Shown piece after piece: positions 23,901-34,407 of a DNA stretch of 64,000 bases. Origin of the DNA: Hyalella azteca. Its lineage: Eukaryota > Arthropoda > Malacostraca > Amphipoda > Hyalellidae. A program made the translations under genes and the position numbers. Under the pieces are notes generated by a model. The model did no database searches, was not told the DNA's origin, and saw only the letters and a list, made by a program, of their open reading frames with translations. Numbering within the stretch: position 1 is the first letter of the stretch; each line of letters begins with the position of its first letter. The stretch lies in NCBI RefSeq assembly GCF_000764305.2, contig NW_025930751.1, positions 1-64,000 on the forward strand, written 5' to 3'.

Positions 23901-26900
23901 GCATGTATTTGAGAAAGATCCAACCTGGTAACTTTCTCAGTTCCAAAATATAATATGCATTATACAAGGACAACTTTTTTTTATTGATAGTAAATTTCTG
24001 ATAGTTTTGAAGTCCTTAGCTGCAAAGTGAAGTAGTCTATAACTATTTTAATATTTCTAATGGTTCTAAAATTTTACAGTTGATAAGCAGTACTTCAGTC
24101 ATCGGGAATTCTCCTTCACCTTGGCGGATGACATATACCTGCGTTATCAAAGCTTCAAGGACCAGCAGGAGATGGAAAAAGAGATTCAACTGCGCTGCCC
24201 TCACAAAATAGATATTGGCGCTGTCTATTCTTTTAGGTTAGTGATATGTATATACATAATTAGGATTTTTTTTGTTTGAATTTAGGTATTATAAACATTT
24301 AGTTACAATTGGATCCCCCTTGAATTTTAAACTTGCTTGTGTTTTTCAAGTAAATTTGAATATGATTCCAATAAGGAATTTTTTTGTTCCTCCAGAACTA
24401 ATGGAGTTAGAATATTTACCAGGGTAACAAGTAAGGGAAAACCTAAGCAAGCATAAACTCAACTGGTTAGTGTAATTAATGAAAATCCAATTCTGACTAG
24501 TCCTAATAGCTTTGTACAAACATATTCTAATGAACACTTCTCAACGCAATCACAGTAGTTAGCTCATTGAATGTAAATATGCCTGTTCTTATTTACAATC
24601 TATTCCTAACAAAATTCAAGGTATGCTTCAGCTTCCACCCCAGAGTCACAATACTTGCGTAAGTTATTCTGGGTCTGTTGGCCAACTGATCGCAATCAGC
24701 GACTAGTCAGATCCTCCTTGCTGACTTTATAGTCTCCAGAGAGTAGGGCAAGTGTTGGCAGAATAAGTACCAGGTGCTTGTAGCTGTGTGATTCGGGGAC
24801 TGGAATGTAAACCGAAAAGCAGGCATAGGGATGCTGGGGGACTATGCTCCCCGAGTCCTAGGCGTTACTAAACCCAGAACCGCCCTCGGCTCTTAATTTT
24901 GTTAGGGATGAGGATATATAAAGTGACAATAAATTACACTAAATTACAAACACCTAACTCGAACCCAGAAATAACTGATTTATTTTGTAATGAATTTACT
25001 CTACTGGGAATAACCTGGTTATGTTACATGAAGAATTAATCATCCTAAATAGATGGGACATGATAATAAACCTTTGAACAATAAAATCAAAGTTTACATT
25101 ACAATGATGAGTTTTGATTTACTGAAAATTGCCTGTTTCTGAATAAACACAAATTATGCATTGCAACATCATAGCTAATCTTTTGAATATAGACTCTAGC
25201 TAATAAAAACTATTCTCTTATTATTTATTTGACTTATTATTTCCTGAATCAAGTCAGAAATGTTTGACTAATGACTTGGATGTTTTCTTGTGTCTACTTT
25301 GCACTGCCATTGAAGCTTGAATCATAGCAACATAGTAAAACATGCTTTTTCTTAATAAGAAATACCTGTAGACTTTTTCAAGTCATGTTGACTATAATTT
25401 TGGTTACTCTATTTCTTAGGCCAAAGGATCATCGCACAGTGCCTGTCTTCACACCCCTGCAGAAGGAACTGGTCTTTGATATTGACATGACAGACTATGA
25501 TGAGGTAACTTGTGATATAATAAAATTATTTTTGATATTTTTTAGATGCTCTTGATAAGTGAGGGAAATGCTTCATTGAGTTGCATTAGTATGGTATCTT
25601 CCAACAATTGCAGCTTAACTTTCAAAATAGATCAGGGAACAAGTTAACATTTATCATGTCAGTCATGTTATCTAGTCTCTGCATTTTCTGTAATGGGATC
25701 AAAACAATTCAGTAGCCCTCAAGTGTCTAACCTTGTAATATCAAGAGGCTTGGATTTCAACCTTGTCCTACTTATGTAAGGATAGATCTAGATCTGTGAT
25801 GAAGTTTAATTGACTTCAATATTGCATGGGCTAGACGTTAATTCCATTTAAACACTTTGAAATTTTTACCTAATTGCACACTATGTTCTGTCTTGTCCGA
25901 GTTTGCAAATATTTTGACCAAAAAAGATGGTAGTTAATGTTGAATACTTTGAATTTACCAAAATTTTATTTTAAAATGTCCTGCAATGCATGATTTTATA
26001 GAAAGTTTCAGCTTTTCTGTCCATCCGGCTCCACGGCTATGGGGCCTGACTACTATAGTATTTAAACTTTAATATTATTCGACTCATGAATATGTATACA
26101 TTTACTTTTCGAAAGATTACTTTTGTATATCTAAGAATAAAGATTTCCACACACTTATACTTTTTATATACATTTATAATTGACACAACTTTGTAACTTG
26201 AGTTACTGAAAGCTTGCAAAAACAGCTAATAATTTAATGATATATTACATAGCTTTTTGAATTTGTGCTGCATTTTTTCAGATTCGGAGTTGTTGCTCTG
26301 GGGCGGCCATCTGCACCAGATGCTGGCGATTTATGACGATAGCTGTTAAAGTTCTCGACGCGGCTCTTAGAGGTTGGTTTTATACTAAACCCTTTCGAAT
26401 CAAATTTCCTCCAAATTCTCATTATTATTTGCGTCACACTTTAAAATCAATGCATTTTTTTCACACTTTTCATGAAGCTAATGTCAGAAAAAAATATTAG
26501 GAGCCTTCAGTCAGTGGAAGTGTCGTAATGATTCTGTGGATATTGTAATAGATGTAATGTATTGTATTTTGCGGCCCAGTGAAAACAATTATTTTTAATT
26601 TTTTTCGCTTGTTTGCAAGCTACCTGCAAGAAACGCACACAGAACAAATCTATGTTCTTCTTCCAGAGGACTTTGGTTACGAACACATCTTGTGGGTGTA
26701 CAGTGGGCGCCGTGGTGTGCATTGTTGGGTGTGTGACGCGGCCGCCAGACAGCTCTCACAGGCCGCCCGCACAGCACTTGCCGAGTACCTGCAGGTTCAG
26801 ACCAGTACTAAATGTTTGCTTCAGTATTGATCAAACTGCTACAGTTTACCCTTTGGGGAGCAGGTAGCCATTTTTGGTTTGATACAAAAAATACGCATTT

Positions 26901-29900
26901 AAATGGGCTCGTCAGCACCTGCTTCTTTGTTTGAAGTTACATTCCCTTGCCTCTGCCAATAGGCAATCATCATTCTAGCAATTAATTGACAACGCCCTCT
27001 ACTGCGCTGTTTATTTCTAAGAATAGAATTCAAAAAGAAGTTGTATTAATGCAGACACCTATGACCTTGTTTCATTATTTTATCACATTTGCTCATTTTC
27101 ATTTGAATCTTCATTATCAATTTTAAGGAATGGATTTTTGCTCACCATGATAACCTCTCATGATAACTTCAGCATTTGTAATTTTAAAGTAAATAAAAAG
27201 TTTGCAATTCATTGAGTACCTTTAAATTTGTCATACACAAATTTCCCTTCCTTTCATATCCTCAACTCCAAGTTATTTGTCATTCTGTGTTGAAAGGATT
27301 AAATATTTCTGGTAAATTGATTACAGGAAATTAGAAGCGTCTTCTAGCGGTTGGTGTGTATTGTGAACCAAAAGATTGCTTCTAGACTTTTCATGGTTTA
27401 AAATGCTTTTCTACATTTACATCTACATTAACAGTTAGTTTGGTGTATCTCACTTCAGATGGCTGGCCTAACTCAGCTGATCTTTCCTTGCACAGGTGGT
27501 GCGCGGCGGAGAAAATCTGACCAAGAAAGTATCTTTGAACAGCCTTCATCCATCCTTAAAGTGAGACTTATTTTATGGTCAAAATTTTTTTTAATATTTT
27601 GGGCACCTACTGTCGATCACAAAATGATCGACAACAGATTGAATGATGATCAATATCAGAGGAATGATGATCAGATCGAATGAATGATCTCATCAGAGAA
27701 ATGATGATCAGATTGAATGAATGATCTCATCAGATTTAAATTTGTGTAACGATTTTGTAAGTGTAATGACGAATTAGTTACGTCCCACCATACAATTACT
27801 AAATCAAGCATTATTCTCAATTTTTAAAACTGTCACGATATGAGCTGAACTATCCCCTTGGGCAGACGAGCATACCAGCTATCACAGAGCGACCTCGCGT
27901 GCGTGCTGGAGGAGCAAAATCTTGGCGATGCCGTGTTGGCTCTCTTACCGGAGTCCTCGGTTAGGGGGGAGCTCAAGACAGCATTTCAGAAGTGCTCTTC
28001 AGGAGCACAAATGCTGGCAACACTTGAGGCACATCTTGAAGACCTGCATCTTAGTAAGGTTAGAGAGACTCATTTTTTTGCGGTTAGAGAGTTAGTTCTG
28101 GTATGGAATTCATAGTAGTCATGCTTTGTTAAGTGGATCGCCATTAAGATCAGCCTCACACGTTGATTAAAAAAATTCTGAATGGTCCGTTATGTCTTGT
28201 AATGTTTGATCTAATAATTTGCCAGTAATGGAAGTTAGCGTACATTTAGGCTTTGGTCAAGCGTGAGTGTTAGTGCTTCTTTGTTTATTATCAACACACA
28301 CTAATCCTCGAATTTGCATTGAAATTGGAGTTGAAGAGAACACGAAAAAGACGAGAACTAGAAAATTGCAATGATTCTTGCTTGTCTAGGTACCGTAATA
28401 ACGGTGTTAAAAATACAGTGCATAGTTTGTGCAGTTAGAAATGTTTCATGAAGCCTACAATGATCTTGGGTCCAAATTGATTTCAGTGATATTTAACAAT
28501 TATTTGATCCGTTATATAATACAAAAAACATCGCCAGTAGGTATATTCGGAGAAAGTTAACAGAATGCATTCATGGCAATTACCACTTTCTAGGATTTTA
28601 TGGAAGTTTTAGCTCAATTTCTGCCTCTGACTTACAATAAGACAGTGCACGGGGTTGGACAGAGCAGCTACAAAAGTGTCACGTTTCAACTATCCAGGAA
28701 ATGCGTGCTGTTTGTGTGTAGAGAGAAAATGAACCGATAAGGGACCTGCTAGAACTTATAAGCTCAGTTCTTGGCATTGTGTGCTGATATTTAAAGTTTT
28801 CTCTTTTCTTCATGTGAGTGAGCAAATTCAGGAATCAAGCAGCGCATTTGAGCCATGAAACGGATTTTTGCTCGCAAAAGCATTACCTGGTCATGGAACT
28901 TATCTAATGAATGTCATGAAAAAGCTTAATGCGTCAACCCGTTTAATAAATTTATAAATTGATGAATGGGCATCGAAGTAATACAGCCAATAGATATGGG
29001 ACCACTGGCATTCAGACTGCCAGGCTTACTACTCTATTGTGCAACGGAGGTCCGTCTAAGCCAGAAACCACGCCAGTAAATCTTTTTCGCATGTAGAAAG
29101 AGCTCCTGTTTTAGCCGTTTTTTCCTTCGGCGGGTCTTCTGGCATGTGTCTATGCTTTGAAAAATCCTTTGGAATTTTGCGTTCCTAGGGGCATTGGTCC
29201 TGAGCGCTTCTTTGTCTGACCGCGGGCCTCAGTTGGTGGATTAAATTGTGTTGGCAGAATTCCTTACATTTTTCTTCACTGTCTCTCGCGTGTGAGCGAC
29301 CGACGTCTTGTGTAAGCAACTTCTTGTACGAGTGTCTTCATTCCTGTTGCTTTTGATTTGTCACTTTTCATTCTTTTGTCTCTGAGACACTAACGCTGCA
29401 ATACTATTAACCGTTTTCTTTCATAATTGCGGGCGCCAGCCTTGATCACTCCTTGGTAACATAACGGCATTTACCCCACTTTGTTATTAATACATTGCCT
29501 TAATTCTGGAAATACACAAAGCAAGTAAGGCATCGTGGTTGAAAATCACAGACTTGATTCTGTGTAGAAGCTACTGTATCATCATACTTCATTGACCAAA
29601 TGTTATACGAAGTTTGTCATTTCGAATTTATGTATTCTGCTCAAATTCTTTTTACTCTAAAGAGAGAACCATCTGATTCTCCTTCCCCCAGCTGGCCCTG
29701 AAAGAACTGCTTTGCATTCTGGTCGTTTTACTGATCACTCTGCCTAAGAGCTCTGAGCTTTCAATTGGCTACGAGCGACACAGGAGCATCTGCTTTGTGA
29801 AGCAGAAGGTGGCCTGTGCTTCATTACAATCAAGACCATAGTTTATGATATTGAATTCCTTATGGCATAACCGCTAAATTAACTCTTTGGCTCCGAAATT

Positions 29901-31294
29901 TGTTCTGAAACTTCCAACTAAAAAACAACTGAGCACATTAGCTACAGTCCAAGGAGTTGGGGTACGAGTATAAATGAGAGTTCATATAATTTTTTTTTCT
30001 GGGAGCAGTTCTTTATGAAAAGCAGTAAAAGTAAATGTTCCTTATTTTCAGGCTGGTTACAAGAAAGGTCTACGCCCCATGTTATTGTACGAGATCGCAT
30101 TGCAGCTTTGCTATCCACGTCTTGACATCAATGTCAGCAAGGGCCTGAACCATCTCCTCAAGAGCCCCTTCTGCGTGCACCCAAAGACTGGGCGCGTATG
30201 CGTGCCCTTCTCCGCCAGAGACGTGGATTCATTCAATCCAGAAGACGTCCCCACCGTCAAGTTTGTTGCTCATTATGTTGAAAATTACTCTCATACAAAC
30301 GTAAACCAATTTTAATTTTTCTGTTTTCGTCAGTGTACTCTAAACTGTTCCTATTTTCTTCATATTTTTCTCGGGTTATCTAGTTTTAATTTTAACAGTT
30401 ACGGTACGCTCGCCTAATCTGAGGGAAGTAATTTGATCCATCATCTCAACAACGGGAACAGTGATGATCAATATGTATTCATGCTAAATTTAATAAAACA
30501 TTCCTACAATGTAAGTACTTTATTGTCGATTCATTAATATGTTTTTGAAGCTGGCGATGATATTCGTGACGCTGCAGTCATTGACTTGGATTTCAATGTG
30601 AGAAACGCTGTTTATTTGTACTTTTTTGTGGTCTCGCTAACGCATTCCTGTTACACAGCAAGCTGATCTCAGAGTTGGACGCTTGGGAGGGTAGCGACGC
30701 AGCGGGCGCACACTACAAGCGCACCTCTCTTGCCGCATACGTCTCCATCTTTGACAAGTTCCTTGCTGGTCTGGCCCTGGAGAACACGGCCCTCAGGAGG
30801 GACAAAAACGGTGAGTTTTCAACCCGTAGTCCGCCACGCGCGAAAGCTCTCATAAAATTCGATTGAATGAATTTTGATAGTTAGAACTATTTGTGTGGTC
30901 AGAGCACAAAAAATATTGGATGCATGCAAAACGATTCCGCCGCAAGATGAACCAGTTTATATTGTAGTCCACCATTACTACCATGGTCGTTGTGAGAATG
31001 ATTCAAAGCATTCATTATCATCTTTTCAGCTTTATGCTAATCTTCATGATGCGCTGAAGGATTCGGAATCGTTTTGCATGCATCAAATATTTTTTATGCT
31101 CTGAATAACAATATTATAATAAATTACGGAAACTACTTTATTGTCACTTTCTGCTTGGATGTTTTATCTGTAAATTTTCCTGTTTTGCTAATTCGGCGTT
31201 CACTCGCCTTCATTCTGGAGTCAATGTAATAATTTACTTTTGTTGAATGCTCATATATTTTTCTCTCTTTTCAGATGAACTAAAAGAGTTCTAG
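20947..31294 (+). CDS. PRIM1: DNA primase small (catalytic) subunit, 10 exons
   Basis: Makes the RNA primers for DNA replication as part of the polymerase alpha-primase complex in the nucleus. Exons: 20947-21058, 24080-24236, 25420-25504, 26282-26372, 26667-26794, 27496-27560, 27866-28058, 30052-30264 (end uncertain), 30663-30810, 31275-31294. They join in phase to about 403 aa, close to the usual 400-420. Seen: [18 protein letters not shown] at the start, [11 protein letters not shown], catalytic Asp pair in [10 protein letters not shown] (D110, D112), zinc ligands C122, C123, C129, C132, the SGRRGVHCW block (161-169), third Asp in [10 protein letters not shown] (D302), then HLLKSPF.VHPKTGR. 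Start chosen at the ATG just before the conserved block; an in-frame ATG at 20824 would add 41 unrelated residues. Exon 8 could instead end at 30300, adding 12 residues. Introns hold three MITE-like insertions. Confidence 0.95.
21966..22256. mobile_element. Tc1/mariner-type MITE in PRIM1 intron 1
   Basis: Near-perfect terminal inverted repeats: GGGTAAACGCGGTATATTCC at the left and GGAATATACCGCGTTTACCC at the right, extending to about 24 bases (GACA/TGTC). The element is 291 bp, has no ORF, and is flanked by TA on both sides (21964-21965 and 22257-22258), the target duplication of Tc1/mariner transposases. The nearly identical ends suggest a fairly recent insertion. Confidence 0.85.
24605..24906. 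mobile_element. Short inverted-repeat element in PRIM1 intron 2
   Basis: CCTAACAAAATT at the left end is matched by AATTTTGTTAGG at the right, bounding 302 bp that are more GC-rich than the surrounding intron. No ORF and no clear target duplication are seen, so class is unknown. It may be a MITE or a solo terminal repeat. Confidence 0.5.
27664..27735. repeat. 37-bp tandem duplication in PRIM1 intron 6
   Basis: ATGATGATCAGATCGAATGA and the following ATGATCTCATCAGA recur 37 bases later with one substitution. A looser related phrase precedes them. No function is evident. Confidence 0.8.
28059..30051. other. PRIM1 intron 7, with a GC-richer patch
   Basis: A 2-kb intron without recognised elements. 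The part at 28980-29460 is richer in G+C than its surroundings and could be an old insertion, but no terminal repeats or coding motif were seen. Confidence 0.4.
30900..31103. mobile_element. MITE with about 40-bp terminal inverted repeats in PRIM1 intron 9
   Basis: The left end CAGAGCACAAAAAATATTGG, continuing through GATGCATGCAAAACGATTCC to 30939, is matched in reverse complement by 31064-31103 with only two or so mismatches. The element is 204 bp with no coding capacity. The CAGAG terminus resembles hAT ends, but no 8-bp target duplication is evident. Part of its interior recurs at 32291-32368, showing a repeat family. Confidence 0.8.
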
Positions 31295-31364
31295 GTGTGC
31301 TTCTCTGTCCGAAACCGGCTCCATTGTCTTCGGATTAATGCGGTTTTATGTGCCGCCTGTGTTC

Positions 31365-31380
31365 ATTAAAGAACATTAAA
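31365..31380 (+). terminator. Putative PRIM1 polyadenylation signals
   Basis: Two ATTAAA hexamers, at 31365-31370 and 31375-31380, lie 70-85 bases after the PRIM1 stop codon. ATTAAA is the commonest variant of AATAAA. The cleavage site is not determined. Confidence 0.5.
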
Positions 31381-33290
31381 GCTTCTTAATTATCACAATT
31401 GCTCACCCGGTTTATTTGACTCGGTAATGAGATGAATTAGAAACTACGTTTACGCCTGGAAACTGCCTTGTCCTTCTTTTGGTTTTGAGGATCTTTCCAC
31501 TTCCTATCTACTAAATCAAATAAATATTGAGCTGTGATATGATACGTTGGTGGACTGACCCATTTCCGGCTTCTAGTAAGAAAAATGTAACGTATGAAGA
31601 CTTTTTCGGTGTGGCCAATGTTAAGTGTGTGTCGTGTAATTAATGTTAGGATTGGCGGAGTGAAAAGATGCAATCAAACGTCTTAGACGTGACCCAGCAG
31701 CGATGCTCATGCCTGCTGGTGTGGAAGTCAATTTCTCTTATAGGTTAATTTTGGAGTGCATGTTTACCCAGTTGTGTGTTTTGTTTATTCCGGTCAGTGG
31801 CTGAGGATGTTGTCTGGCCGCTCCGTGGAGTTGTGTGACTCATGAAAATGTTTCTATGAGCCAAGACTTGAGTTTGCGTGTAGTGCTATTCTTGTGTGGC
31901 GTTTTAATTGTCATTGATATGATATTACTTACATGATAGTAGAGAGCTCCAATTATAGCTTTACAGGTTTAAGTAAGTTTGTGATTTTTATTGTTCACAA
32001 ATCTAAAGTGCATTCCGCACATTAAATTCTTAATACAATTTTGCAAGCATTTGACCTTTGTCTACTCGTTTTTGACCTTCATGAATGGCTCGGCTTGTTT
32101 GTAGTCAAGTTTGTTCTGACTTGACAAGGTCTTTCCGATATTTTCTAGCAAAAACTTTATGGTTTCGCATTTATCTTACTCGAATACTTTTATGTTGAAT
32201 TATAATTTTTTTCAATTACATTAAATAAGTAATTAATTGATTTAAATTTGATGCGGATCAAATGCAGAACAAATTGAGCAGGAAATGAAACGCCGCAAGA
32301 TGAACCAGTTTATATTGTAGTCCACCGTTATTATCATGGTCGTTGTGAGAATGATTCAAAGCATTCAAGCGGGTGTCGATGTTAAAAGACGGCCGCCTTT
32401 GACGAGACGATGCCCCTGCATCTTACTTCCTGCTGTGCATAAACAAACGTCATTTTTATTAGAGTTTGCATCTTGGTTACCATTGTAGCGCTCGTCAAGT
32501 GAAAGACGAGAACTTTAAGAATTGAGCTCAGCAGTATCCAAGAGTTAAAATAGTATCATACCCGGCTGTTCAGTGAGTGGCACAAAAGATGAACGAGCCT
32601 TATATTGGTAAGCAAGAGGTTTATTTCACTTGATGGCTGCAAATGTGTCGTGTGTGTAATATTAAGTGATGATTTCGGTCATTGGCGTGAAGAATATATC
32701 TTGCAAAAAGCGTTCGTGTTTAAAATGAAAGCTAGAAAGCATTCAGGATGGTCAGACGTTACGCTCGACAGACGATGGCAATGCTCTTAAGTGGGATCAC
32801 GGTTACTGTCTTGGCTTTCAGCTATTAAAAAAATTATCAGTCCTATACCGATGGTAGTCTACCAACCGTAAGATGTGGGCGATTTGCCAGAGTAGTATGG
32901 ACATTCATCTTTTGGCCAAAAGGTTTCGGTTTAATTGCCAAATTTTGTTTGTTTATGTTATTTTTTATAATTGATTCTAGCGCTCAAATTAGCGACGTTC
33001 TGACTATAAGGTGCTTAAATTGTCAACATCGTAAAGTAAGAGACCATATGGAACTTGTTCCAGCTAAAAATTTGAAAGCTTTACGTTATCTCGCCGCGAT
33101 CTAATCCGTCCGTTTCAAGTACGGTTCGCAGTTCAGGATCTCGTCGGGATACATTCAGCTCGTGTACCGTCGATAAAACAATAAAATCAAAAACTACGAA
33201 TCTGGTCTATTACGACTTATGATTTTTGAATTCTTAAACTGCGTATTATCCATATATTTTTCACAATTTTCATGAATATTTTTCACAACT
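31381..33290. other. Intergenic stretch downstream of PRIM1
   Basis: AT-rich, with one repeat fragment at 32291-32368 (separate entry). The ORFs at 31437-31673 - and 32605-32790 + carry no recognised motif or splice context. Confidence 0.4.
32291..32368 (+). repeat. Partial second copy of the intron-9 MITE interior
   Basis: About 78 bases beginning CGCCGCAAGATGAACCAGTT match 30938-31015 with only a few substitutions, in the same orientation. The terminal inverted repeats are absent, so this is a fragment, or a copy of a longer parent element that has lost its ends. Confidence 0.8.
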
Positions 33291-33543
33291 GGGCCAGGGT
33301 GGTCCAGTGGTTAAAGTTCAGAGTACCAAGATTGATGCAGAGAGGCGGGGGTTCGATCCCAGCTCTGTGCGCCAGTTTCTGGTAAGAATCGGCAAGGAGG
33401 CCGGCCGGGCGGTTAAGCACAGCAGAATCGTAGCAGTGAGTTGCGAGTTCGAGACCTCAAAATGCTGTGAATGTTCTCCGATGTTAAGAATCGGCGACAG
33501 GCCTACGGCCTAATAAACGCTGAAGCCGCTATTATTATTATAA
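33291..33543 (+). mobile_element. Dimeric tRNA-derived SINE, best-preserved copy
   Basis: First tRNA-like half: A-box TGGTCCAGTGG at 33300-33310 and B-box GGTTCGATCCC at 33350-33360, the correct spacing for a pol III type 2 promoter. Second half: GGGCGGTTAAGC near 33405 and GAGTTCGAGACC at 33445-33456. The 3' part AATCGGCGACAGGCCTACGG then GCCTAATAAACGCTGA forms an AGGCC/GGCCT hairpin and ends in a TTATTA tail. Compared with 11459-11710 there is a small CCGG duplication before the second A-box. Non-autonomous; the shared tail suggests mobilisation by the LINE ending at 45096. Confidence 0.88.
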
Positions 33544-34046
33544 CTGAAATATTTCCGTCTGTCGAGCTTGCCTCCTTCAGAACGCTACTTTCGGAGTTGC
33601 CGTAGCAATCAATGGTTGATGACATTTGACTTAATTTAAACGGGAACACCTTAATTACTTTTGGTGTGTCTTGAGCTGCCTACCTAAAGCAGCTGATGGG
33701 ATTGAAGTAGCATTGGTGGTAGCGGACTTGTCGCTTCGCGGTCGGCGACTCGTCTTGCATGCCATTCAGTGGCGCGAACGTTCGTTTCTGCAGCGCCCTC
33801 TCTCGGGATTCCTGCAAGTAGTCCACTTTTTAAATAAAAAAAATCATACGATAAATTCCATATTAGTCCTAACAATCGAAACTAAACGTTATTCGTTTCA
33901 GCCGTGGTCGAGAGCGGACGCTCGTGTTTTGCGGTCCCAGATTTTCAACTTTTAACTTTAACTGTGCCGTTTTCGGAACTCTTTTTGCATTTTTTTATGA
34001 TCCGTGTCAGTGAATGACTGAATTTTCAGTGAAGTCAGTAAAATAG
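33544..34046. other. Unassigned stretch left of the adapter scar
   Basis: A GC-richer patch at 33670-33830 has ORFs on both strands but no recognisable motif. Because an adapter junction follows at 34047, the true genomic neighbour to the right of this stretch is unknown. Confidence 0.4.
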
Positions 34047-34084
34047 CTGTCTCTTATACACATCTAGATGTGTATAAGAGACAG
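34047..34084. other. Nextera mate-pair junction adapter left in the assembly (Tn5 mosaic ends)
   Basis: CTGTCTCTTATACACATCT (34047-34065) is followed directly by its exact reverse complement (34066-34084). This 38-base head-to-head pair of 19-bp Tn5 mosaic ends is the standard junction made when Nextera mate-pair fragments are circularised. It is not biological sequence. In such reads the bases left and right of the junction come from the two ends of a fragment several kilobases long, so 34046 and 34085 are very probably not neighbours in the genome. Confidence 0.98.
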
Positions 34085-34246
34085 GTCCAGCAGCTATCTC
34101 AATCAATCGTCAGTTATGGAAAGATCGGGTTCCAAAGGCCGGATCCCTTGTGAATCAAGTCACGAAAAGTTCAAGAATCGGCAACAGGCCATGGGCCTAT
34201 TTCTTCAACGCCGACACTTCTATTCTATTCTATTCTATTATCTCCA
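34085..34246 (+). mobile_element. LINE 3' end copy, starting exactly at the adapter
   Basis: From the first base after the adapter, the sequence matches 44938-45096 almost base for base (GTCCAGCAGCTATCTCAATC...), including the AATCGGCAACAGGCCATGGG hairpin and a TTCTA microsatellite tail. The RT-coding part expected upstream is missing because the adapter cuts it off, not because of natural 5' truncation. Confidence 0.85.
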
Positions 34247-34407
34247 TATCAAATTTAATGAAGTAAAATCGCTCCAAAGTAATCGATGGTGATAGTTGAA
34301 TCGAAATTAGAAATTACATTATTGTGATAATGCTAATTTAGTCGTACGACGTCTCTCTGCGGCCTTAATAACCAAACTTAGAACATTGTTCAATAATGAT
34401 TGAATGT

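Noticed and set aside
33300..33372. Functional tRNA gene at the SINE A/B boxes
   Set aside because: Box motifs are good, but no acceptor stem or proper anticodon arm could be folded, and the unit is part of a repeated element with a LINE-like tail.
34068..34292. Plus-strand ORF starting at the adapter
   Set aside because: It begins inside the Tn5 adapter and continues in a LINE 3' UTR; it is artefact plus repeat.
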